DNA of 64,000 bases from Hypericum androsaemum (Eukaryota; Streptophyta; Magnoliopsida; Malpighiales; Hypericaceae), in contig OZ023188.1 of NCBI GenBank assembly GCA_963995505.1, positions 15,761,912 through 15,825,911 of the forward strand, in the 5' to 3' direction. Position numbers and translations under genes: made by a program. A model generated the notes under the pieces. That model saw only the letters and a program-made list of their open reading frames with translations, did no database searches and was not told the DNA's origin. Numbering within the stretch: the first letter of the stretch is position 1; the number at the start of each line of letters is the position of its first letter. This document shows, piece after piece, positions 55,752 through 64,000 of the stretch.

Positions 55752-57469
55752 ATGGAAGCAAATAATACTATTTTCCTAGAGCTCCTTTTGTACATTGTCT
55801 CCCTATTCCTGGCTTATTACCTAATCTACAAGCAACGAAAGAACCAAGCCAGAACCTACAAGCTTCCCCCAAGCCCACCCTCGCTCCCAATCCTAGGCCA
55901 CTACCACCTCATCTCGAAAACTTCCGTCCCGCCCCACCACATCATGAAGGACCTCTCCCAGAAGCACGGCCCCATATTCTCCCTCCGACTCGGAACCCGG
56001 AGGATGGTCGTCGTGTCTTCCCCTTCCATAGTCCAGGAATGCTTCACCAAAAACGACATCGTGTTCGCCAACCGTCCGCGGTTCATGGTTGGAAAGCACA
56101 TGGGGTATGACAACTCCACCATCGTCCAGGCCCCCTACGGAGACCACTGGCGGAACCTACGCCGCATTGGGGCCATCGAGGTGTTCTCCGCCCACCGCGT
56201 CAACGCCTTTCAAAGCATCAGGAAGGACGAGATTAAGAGGCTCGCTGTAAGAATCTCGCCCGACAATAACACCGATGGAAATAATTCTTACAAGCAAGTG
56301 GACCTGAGGACAGCCATCCGGGACCTGTCGTTCAACATCGTGACGAGGATGATCTGCGGGAAGAGGTACTACGGGGAGGAGGAGGAGGTTCCAGAAGGGA
56401 AGGTATTGAGGGAAAAGCTGAAGGAGGTCCTTTCGTTCGGTGGAGCGTTTAACCCGGGGGACATGTTCCCAGTTTGGAATTGGGTGGTCGGAGTCGAGAG
56501 GAGGTTTATTAAGCTCTCCAAGTGGTTCGATGGCTTCTTCCAAGGGATAATCGATGAGTACAGGAGGAAGCTTAAGGAGGGTTCGAAGAATGAGAGCTGC
56601 ATCGTTGACCACCTTCTCTCATTGCAGGAGTCTCAGCCTGATTATTACACCGACGAGTTTATTAAAGCCTTCATCGTGGTACATGGTTCATTACACTCAA
56701 GTCTCCGCCTTATTTTCCGACTAGTCAAACCTTTTTTAGAGGGCGATTCTCAGGAATCTCAAACCATCTTTGATAAATAACTATTTCAAACGAATTATAC
56801 TAATGTGACCACTTTATATTTCCATTTGTGGTTGATTTTTTTTCTCAGATGATGTTGGTTGCTGGTACAGAGACATCATCTGTGACATTAGAATGGGCAA
56901 TGTCCAACCTCCTCAACCACCCAGAGATATTGGACAAGGCTAAGGAGGAGATAGATAAGAAAATCGGCCAAGAGCACTTGGTGGACGAGGTGGACCTCTC
57001 CAAGCTATCTTATCTCCATAACATCATCTCTGAGACCCTTCGGTTGCATCCAGCGGCCCCACTTCTAGTCCCACACCAGGCATCCGACGACTGTCAGGTG
57101 GCAGGGTACGACATCCCCCGCAACACGATCTTATTGGTCAACGCATGGGCCATACACCGGGACCCAGCCTTGTGGAATGACCCCACCTCTTTCAAGCCTG
57201 AGAGGTTCGAAAAGGGAGAGGCCGAGGCCCAGAAGCTGATGCCATTTGGGCTTGGCCGGAGGGCGTGCCCTGGATCGGGCATGGCCCAGCGTGTAGTGGG
57301 CATGACACTAGCGTCGCTGATCCAAAGTTTTGATTGGAAAAGAATAACCGAGGCGGGAGTTAACATGAATGAAGCAAGAGCAGGCCTTACCGTTGACATG
57401 GTGAACTCGCTACAAGCCTTGGCCAAACCACGTCTCATCGCTAAGAAGATTTTGGAATGTGATGCTTAA
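55752..57469 (+). CDS. Cytochrome P450, CYP81-like (intact, two exons)
   Basis: Exon 1 55752-56678, intron 56679-56848 (GT...CTCAG, phase 0), exon 2 56849-57469; 515 aa. [20 protein letters not shown] anchor, hinge [13 protein letters not shown]-helix WRNLRR, I-helix VAGTETS (the other intact copies have FAGTETS), ETLR, PERF, heme loop [13 protein letters not shown] with Cys449. B-C loop residues [20 protein letters not shown] differ from both other genes. One Arg-to-Pro change (RISPDNN against RISRDNN) lies between helices. No lesions. Its upstream region carries the nested LINE/solo LTR/TRIM stack ending 540 bp before the ATG, so distal control elements may be displaced. Substrate unknown. 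Confidence 0.92.
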
Positions 57470-57769
57470 ATAAATTTACCAAAAAATGTAATGAAAACTA
57501 TAAAAAATAAATAAAAAATAATTACCTAATCTATTATTTATTAGTAAATTAAAATAATTATTCAATCTAACCAAACAGATAGATTACAAAATTTACTCAA
57601 AATCTACAATCTATTAATTGGATCTATTACAACAAACAGGGCCATTATCATATTATGTATCGGACAGCCTGGAAAAAAATTGCTAATTCATTAAATTATG
57701 GCGGCGCCTTGTATATACAATTAGACTCTAATTTCCAAGTCTTACCATGCAGAACGGGTGCGAACTACA
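57470..57769. other. 3' flank with possible MITE
   Basis: AT-rich. The stretch to about 57640 is absent from the flanks of the other intact genes and its right end, complemented, reads GGCCCTGTTTGTTGTAATAG, a Harbinger/Tourist-like end. The opposite end is not a clear inverted match. AGCCTGGAAAAAAATTGC near 57666 belongs to the shared P450 flank. Confidence 0.4.
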
Positions 57770-58605
57770 AAAAAATAGATCAATATTTTATTTTAAACTT
57801 TCTCAATGTATTTAAAAGTGACTCACATAAATTTTTGTACTTCTCTAAATGGCTTACATAAGTTTCTATATTTTTATAAATGGGTCAAATAACATTCCGA
57901 TAGCATTTTTTCGATCACCGATAATACATTATCAGCTGACGTGGTGTCCTTGTCATAAAAAATATGCCACTTCAGTTTGGGTCAGGTCGTCTTCCTCGGT
58001 ACCACTTGATTCTGTTGATATAGAGCTTGTTTCATCTTTATGAATCTGGACATCTGTCTACTCTCGAGCTTCATCTTCTTGCTCGTTTTTAGTACTCGCC
58101 GTGTCATCTGGTATATCTTCTTCTTTCTTATTCTTCTTCCTCTTCTAAAGTTTCAAGACCGAATGTTTCCTCGTCGTCTGATCCAAAGTTAGAAAAGGAA
58201 TCCCATAACTTAATAATTGAGAAAACATGCTCGTCTTCGGCTCTGTCCCTTTGACTTGAAGAAACCAACATCATCTCTGCGAGGACCGACTTGCTATCAA
58301 TTAGAACCAATCATAATTGAAAGTTTTGTGAAAGACTTGCTGAACATAAATTACAAGCCATATCTGCATTTGAATCTGAAGAAGATCTATTTGTTAGTGT
58401 AAGACTGTGTAGCGGATGAATCAGATGATCAATTTCTGACGTTAGCTGATAACGTATCATTGGTGACCGAAAAAATATTATCGAGGTATTATTTGACCCA
58501 TTTAGAAAAGTACATAGACTTATGTGAACCGCTTTCAAGTAGAGAAATTTATGTAAACTTTTTGTACAATTAGAAGAACTTATTTGGCCTTTATTCCTAT
58601 ATTTT
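57770..58605. mobile_element. TIR element, about 840 bp
   Basis: Left half (TACTTCTCTAAATGGCTTAC, AAATGGGTCAAATAACATTC, TTCGATCACCGATAATACAT) is matched inverted in the right half (58440-58600). Arms about 190 bp. No target duplication resolved. A 60-codon minus-strand frame at 58128-58310 ending in acidic residues is inside; it might be a captured fragment but is not recognised. Confidence 0.6.
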
Positions 58606-59534
58606 ACCACTCAACAACTTGGGCTTTTTTTCAAATAGGTATTTAACTCAAATCTGGCAACTCTCTTTAAAAACCTAATAAAAAATCTCTTGCGCTTCAA
58701 ATCTCCATCCATCTTCTAAGTTCTAAGCGATGACGAAGGATGACGAAACAGGCGCAACATCACAGATAAACTACTTTAAAAAATAAGTAAAAGTTTATTT
58801 TAATATTTTATTTGCAACTGACCACAACAGAATTTTCTCTAATTTACATCCACTATGTGAATAATTGTTTTTGCAAAAGTATCCCTAAGTATCATTACAT
58901 TAATAATTGAAAAAAATATCTGAAAAATCATATGATTTTTTGGAGATGATTATTTCAATTCTAAAAAAATTAAATCTATTTTTTCTAATTTTACTTAGTT
59001 GTCCTAAAACTAATTTAAATTGTAGAGTGTTAACTAAAAAATACTAACATTCAGATTAACATTTTTAGACTGAATGGTAATGGTGTGCATTACCGTCAAA
59101 ACCAAAGAAGTTTTGCAAAAAAAAGGTATAATATTTAAGGTTCCAATCAATTATGCATATATTTATAATTAATAGGAACCAAAAGCAAAAAATGCATTAA
59201 TCACAAAATATCTATTATAGATACCTTTCAAAAAAAATATCTGTATAGATTACGTTTTCACGTGATCAATCTTCCTAATAAAAATTTGTCACTATTTACG
59301 ATCTCTGGATCCAAATAAAGATCAACTTTCGCAGCTTAAAAGCAACTAGAAGTTTTGAGAGAGAGTTGCGTATTTGTTCACGCAAACAAGAAGCATCGCT
59401 CCTGTTTCTATCCAGGAAAGAAACAAAGCCACGCCTTATCCTTTCTTAAAGGGAGCAAGCAAAAAATCCCATCCCACAAGAAAACACTGTTTCCTTTTTT
59501 AACGTGGGCAAACCACTCCCTATTTGTTATTGGT
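58606..59534. other. Duplicated 3' flank of the P450 unit
   Basis: From about 58930 it matches 45575-46140 and from 59280 also 49480-49720. No gene. It provides the empty site for the SINE at 45867. Confidence 0.7.
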
Positions 59535-60122
59535 TAAACTACCCTCGGTCTTTCGTATATGATTAAATTGACGATTTGGTTTTTCATATTTCAAAATTGA
59601 TTTTTCTGTCTTCCGTATTTGATTTTATTATACTCTCAGGTCTTTCTGACATCAACCACTTTTTTTTTATTTTTTATCATTAAAATGAGAAAAATATCCT
59701 TAAAATATAAAAAAGTGCATCCTCTTCCTCTAAACCGGATCCCTTCTGGCCTCCTACGACGTCACACTTATTCCCACAAAAAATAGCAATTATAGAAGCA
59801 TAAAATAAACTACATGAACCGAGAAACGACTCCGACACCTCCCAATGCTTCTACGGTTATCTACATCTACAACAACACTTCCAACACCGAGAAATGACGT
59901 CGTACCACTCAACCCTCACCCCGATCGTCTTGCAATTTGATTGTCTTAGAAAACTACAGGTGGCCAAGTCTCCTCGTCGGGACGGTTGATTCCATCGATC
60001 GTCCGCCGACCATCGGCCTTTTACCCAGAAGGTTGAAAAATTTTCCTTCATAGCTGGAACCAAACACAGTCACGAGATGTTCTCGTGAATTTCGAGTGTG
60101 TCCCGACCTTCTCACTGTCGAC
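59535..60122. mobile_element. Partial TIR transposon related to 49726-53358
   Basis: The left end ATGATTAAATTGACGATTTG and the following sequence through TAGCAATTATAGAAGCATAA and GAGAAACGACTCCGACACC match the left half of the element at 49726. The right inverted end is not present before the copia LTR begins. It shows the host sequence that was lost at the left border of the copia at 50006. Confidence 0.6.
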
Positions 60123-62533
60123 TGTTGGGTATGGAGCCTGAGTACGAGTAGAGCATTCAGTTGGTTCGAGTGAAGAACCGTGAGGATGGTCTAAGAGTTG
60201 ATCGATTGGGTTTGGAGTCCGAAGACACTCGCGAAATTAATCGAGTCAAGAGTTGAGTGAAGATGTCACGTCCCGAAAATAGGCATGCCAACCGCCACGG
60301 AGTAAAGTTCTCCGTAAGGCTCAATAACTTTCAAGATACATTATAAAAGGCTACATATTCATGTTCTACCTCAATGTTGATTTAAAAGGTTTTGATAAAA
60401 TATGGACGTCGTGCAACTCAATACATGCATCTCCCTCTAGTTCTCAATCACGAGTCGCTCCCTAGTATCTGAGACAGCAACGCACATTAATGAGGATACG
60501 CAACTCAGTAAGTCGGCAACACATATAACACACATTGAAGCACATAACAAGTTATACAGAAGATCATATCTCAAATGATATAACAATTCATATATCAAAT
60601 ATTCCCAACAATGACAATTTCAAATCAAGTTGCAATCACATAGAACATAAATTACATGTACACTGACAAACTTTTCAGAACGGAACACATAGGTCACTTA
60701 CCCAACTAACTTAGCCAACTAACTTAACCAACTAACGTAGCCGTCTAACAGAATAGGGCTCCGAAGATCCATCTTACGAATTCCCTAACCAACTACCTAG
60801 CCAACTAACAAATCAGACGAGGCCGGAACATATCATACGTATATCAGAACTTATCAGAATCGAAATCAAGATTCCGGACACAATGTGCATTCGAACATAT
60901 GCATGACGGTTTCAACACAACACAGGTCAAGAACTACGAAAATCAGGAATATCAATACAATCAATACAGATCAGAAAATATGGTGCGAAAACGAACTCAT
61001 TAGTAATAAAGAAATTGGCTTAAGTCAGATTCCAAACTCGAACCATACGTGCCTCAGACTGAGATGGGAATTGTCTCAGAAAACCTAAACTCCTCGATCT
61101 ACGAGGTAATTACGAATTCCACTTACTCATTAAAAAAATGATTCAAAACAGAATGATGAATCAATTAAAATATACATTATTTACAAACTAAATATTATCA
61201 ACCTACCGCCACTCATATTCGTCTACGCCATTAAAATATTATAGCCATTAACTAGCAACTTTATATGGATTCGCCCAATCAGGTATCTCAAACATAGGTA
61301 TTATAATTAGTTTGTGCGATTTCAATCTGTTCATGCATTTCCTATTTTGAACCCCAATATTTATATTGTTCTAACGCATCATCACACGAGTCCAATATAC
61401 TGAGACATCAATAATTCACCGAGGCATCGTATAGAACAGATTAATGCATATGCATAGTACCAAATCAAAGTAGGCGGAAAAATATCACAATTCTATCTAT
61501 ACAGTAACATAATATAATGTAAGACGAAAACTGACTTACCTTCCTATTTTATTCAAATTTAGATTTCTCAAAGTTGACTCGTGCAGACAGCCTTATACAC
61601 CTTTAAACGACATCTCCACCGTTAAGAATCTTGCCCATGGTGTTAGGAAAATAACCCCAAAGTTTTGTGTCAATCCGACAACATTTCACCATCGGATTTT
61701 ACAAACAATGATGGCTGCTCTTGGAACCTACGAATTTTCTCTCTTTTCTTCCCCCTTCGGGTTTTTCTTTTCTAGCTCCCTTTATATAGACAAGGTCTAA
61801 CCCTAATTTGGTCAATTACTATTTGGTCACTTGATCTTGTATTATTATCTAAATTAGTTTTACGATTCTCACAGAAGATGTTGAGGACATCTGAGGATCG
61901 TGCGGCTCGAATGAAGAGCCTTGAGGATGATCGAGGTGGCAATCGGATTCGAGAGGCATAGTCGAGTGAAGACGAAGCGAAGCGGAGATGAGGAGCTGCT
62001 GAAGGGCTAGCGAGCACCAGCCAACTAGCGGCCGCTAATTGGAACTTCCGGGCGTAAGTCAACTAGCGACTGCTAGTACCCCGTTCCAGGAACTCTTGCG
62101 TGAGGCCACTGGCGGTCGCCAGTTGGGCCAGGAAAAATTGTTGAGCTTAGACAAAAATGCCCCTCAAGACCCCCAATTAGTTTCCTAGGTTATGGGCACT
62201 ATAAATACCCATTTTCTCATCTTGTAAATGTGTGATTGCCATTGCCAAAGTGCTCTCCAAGTGAAAAGAGAGAAAGAGTGAGCCAAAGTATGGCATCCAT
62301 TGTAGTAAGCGAGTGAAGCTCTACGTGTGTGTGCGTGATATAGTAGAATCTCTCCTGGCTTGGACGCCCCCGGACGTAGATCGTTGAGGATCGAACTGGG
62401 TGAACAAATTTTGTGTCCCTCCTTTTGTGATTTCCTTTGTGTTTGTGGTTCGTGTTTAGTGTGCATTATGATTGCTCGTGCTTGTGTTGTCCGTTGCGTT
62501 GCTTGGGTCTACGAGCAGTGGGTAATTTTCTCA
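60123..62533 (+). mobile_element. 5' LTR of a Ty1/copia element, split by a solo LTR
   Basis: Starts TGTTGGGTATGG and probably ends TTTTCTCA, followed by the primer site TAGTATCAGAGC at 62539-62550. Removing the nested solo LTR (60264-61873) leaves about 796 bp. TATA-like CTATAAATA near 62201 fits an LTR promoter. The gag frame starts about 48 bp after the LTR. The 3' LTR lies outside or is lost. Confidence 0.75.
60264..61873 (-). mobile_element. Solo LTR of the chromovirus family (TSD GAAGA)
   Basis: 1,610 bp from TGTCACGTCCCG to GATTCTCACA, with perfect duplications GAAGA at 60259-60263 and 61874-61878. Its first 50 bases match the LTR at 664-2287. A TATATAGACAAGG complement near 61790 marks the promoter side, so the LTR is on the minus strand. 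No internal sequence remains. Confidence 0.92.
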
Positions 62534-62580
62534 ATAACTAGTATCAGAGCTCGGGTTAGGGCGTGGTCAGAGCAAGCACG

Positions 62581-63102
62581 ATGGGTGATGGGAAGTCACC
62601 CGTGGAGAGGTTCGATGGTGTAGATTATGGCTTTTGGAAGATGCAAATAGATGACTATTTGTATGGCAAGAATTTTCACCTACCTCTCGATGAGAAGAAG
62701 ACGGACGACATGAAGGAAGAGGAGTGAAAGTTGCTAGACCTAAAAGCGATTAGCGTGGTGCACTTGTCATTATCTAAAAATGTGGCATTGCACACGGTGA
62801 AGTCGAAGTCCACCAAGGAGATGTTGGAGACTTTGACCGAGATGTATGAGAAGCCATTGGCCGGCAACAAAGTGCATTTGATGAGGAGGTTGTTCAACCT
62901 CAAGATGGCGGATAGTGATCTGGTGGTCAAGCACCTACATGAGTTCAATGCGACGATTTTTCAATTGAGCTCGGTGAAGATTGACTTCGACGATGAGGTA
63001 CAATCCCTAATTTTACTAAGTTTCTTACCCGATAGTTGGAGTGGCACAGTCACGGCGGTGAGTACCTCGGCTGGAAAGGTGAAGTTGAAGCTAGATGAGG
63101 TG
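62581..63102 (+). pseudogene. Copia gag fragment with premature stop
   Basis: The ATG at 62581 reads MGDGKSPVERFDGVDYGFWK, continues to KKTDDMKEEE and then TGA (62726-62728) where a Trp codon is usual. The frame continues (VALHTVKSKSTKEMLETLTE, HLMRRLFNLKM, LILLSFLPDSWSG) up to KLKLDEV near 63102, after which the similarity ends. Gag of the UBN2 type. Zinc knuckle, protease and all of pol are missing. Confidence 0.8.
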
Positions 63103-64000
63103 AGAGCTGATGAGTGTGTAAACACTCATGTGTTTGTTGTATGATTTGATCATATTTAATCATATTTTGATCCGTTTTGGTCTTGTCCTATTGAGTCTTT
63201 TGTTTGTTTTATGTGTTTGAGTCTCGATTGGACTTCTACTGTTTGTCGTGTATTTTGGTAGATACTTGGAGCGGTTCATGGATAAGTGGAGCTAGGATGA
63301 GATGAAGAAAAGTGAGGAGCTGACTTATGAAGATAAGTAGCTCATCCGAAGTCCGGTCTCCAATTCCAGCGGCCGTCGGTCTTCAATTCCAGACTGACCT
63401 TCAAGGACTAAAATGACGATAATTAGCTCATTCAATCCAATGGAGTCAAATAAAGTGGCTGTAGAAAGAAGACATATGTGGCTACAACTTTCCTTCAAAG
63501 GTCATCCTCAAATTATGAGTGAAAGAGGTCGAAAAATGGGCCCAAAGTCAAGCTTTGAATCTGTGATAAAATTTCAGATTTCTGGCTTCCGAATTTGGGG
63601 AATAATTGCGGGCCCATTTCGAATTTGTTTAGCACTTTCATTTGCTGGAACTGCACATGGCATGTGTGGCATGTTTTTTGTAATGATTTTCCTTGGCATG
63701 TGTGGCATGTGTGGCATGTGTGGCATGTTCTCCATTGGAATCCTTAGGTGGAAAGATGAGCTTTCTAACTAGAAAGAGAGCTTTCCAACTCAAAAGAGGA
63801 AGGAAAGCTCTCATCTCAACTTCTATAAATAGAGGATGGATGTAGAGACATGGAAATGAAGAGATATATAGAGTTGTGTGCATAAAATTGGAGGTAGAGA
63901 CTTGAGAGAAAACACCAAAGGAGGAGCACCATTGGAGGAATGCTAGAACGGACCTTGAAGAAGGATGCTTGAGGAAGCTCTTGACCACATCTTGAGCATT
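63103..64000. other. Unassigned sequence, possibly an LTR running off the window
   Basis: No gene recognised. Features are a TATA box TATAAATA at 63824-63831 followed by GAGGATGGATGTAGAGAC, a 9-bp repeat (63695-63730), and the phrase GGCTACAACTTTCCTTC near 63480, typical of plant LTR repeats. The junction with gag at about 63102 is abrupt, which suggests insertion of another element whose end lies beyond base 64000. Confidence 0.4.
63695..63730 (+). repeat. 9-bp tandem repeat GGCATGTGT, four units
   Basis: GGCATGTGT three times followed by GGCATGTTC; one more pair of units is at 63659-63675. Simple repeat; the Cys-Gly-Met frame over it is an artefact. Confidence 0.85.

Noticed and set aside
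63695..63730. CRISPR-like array
   Set aside because: Units of 9 bp without spacers in a plant genome; a simple tandem repeat.
1..64000. Multi-enzyme biosynthetic gene cluster
   Set aside because: Only P450 copies of one family are present. No terpene synthase, methyltransferase, acyltransferase or similar gene was seen.

Overview
The window is nuclear DNA of a eudicot plant. The signs are two-exon microsomal cytochrome P450 genes with one phase-0 intron, plant-type promoters (TATAAATA), and dense nested plant transposable elements: Ty1/copia, Ty3/gypsy chromovirus and Tat types, Cassandra and another TRIM, L1-type LINEs, a tRNA-derived SINE, hAT, and Mutator-like elements with long inverted ends. 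There is no bacterial-style gene organisation. I cannot name the species.

The backbone is a tandem array of CYP81-type P450 genes, almost all on the + strand. Three look intact, each with one intron and a full set of P450 motifs: 8766-10498 (516 aa), 42423-44104 (517 aa) and 55752-57469 (515 aa). They are close paralogues whose upstream and downstream flanks are also duplicated. The rest are ruins: a frameshifted exon 2 at 1-566; a chimeric exon-2/inverted exon-1 scrap at 11031-11511; a gene with a broken N-terminus at 20262-21852; a 76-bp gene start at 23245-23320; a 5'-truncated gene at 29594-30727; and a gene split by a copia element at 32374-38812. The 20-23 kb and 29.6-38.8 kb blocks are two copies of one two-gene unit. 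A deletion that starts inside a Tat-type LTR removed the end of the first unit and the beginning of the second.

Layout. 0-5 kb: P450 ruin plus a chromovirus/Cassandra composite insertion. 4.9-8.1 kb: solo Tat LTR, then a hAT element. 8.3-10.5 kb: first intact P450. 11-20 kb: P450 scraps, a MULE, a scrambled copia, an ORF1-only LINE and AT-rich DNA. 20-39 kb: the duplicated P450 units with the Tat-type element and a copia inside them. 39-42 kb: LINE remnant and an inverted-repeat element. 42.4-44.1 kb: second intact P450. 44-50 kb: Pack-MULE carrying a GRAS fragment, SINE, mini-copia and a large fold-back element. 50-55 kb: gag-protease-only copia nested in a TIR element, then a reversed LINE holding a solo LTR and a TRIM, directly upstream of the third intact P450 (55.8-57.5 kb). 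57.5-64 kb: more TIR elements, and a copia LTR and gag split by a solo LTR.

Many TE boundaries could be fixed exactly from target-site duplications (GTATC, ATGCGAAC, TTTAAAATT, GATTT, GTCTA, GAAGA and longer LINE duplications). The intact P450s probably act as ER-anchored monooxygenases of specialised metabolism. No other pathway enzyme lies nearby, so the window supports a tandem P450 array rather than a multi-enzyme biosynthetic cluster. I saw no clearly undescribed system. The most unusual items are the composite insertion at 664-4754, the chimeric antisense P450 scrap, the Pack-MULE whose inverted ends reach into its captured gene, the ORF1-only LINE, the copia with an intact gag-protease ORF but no polymerase, and a short sequence module shared by otherwise unrelated repeats.
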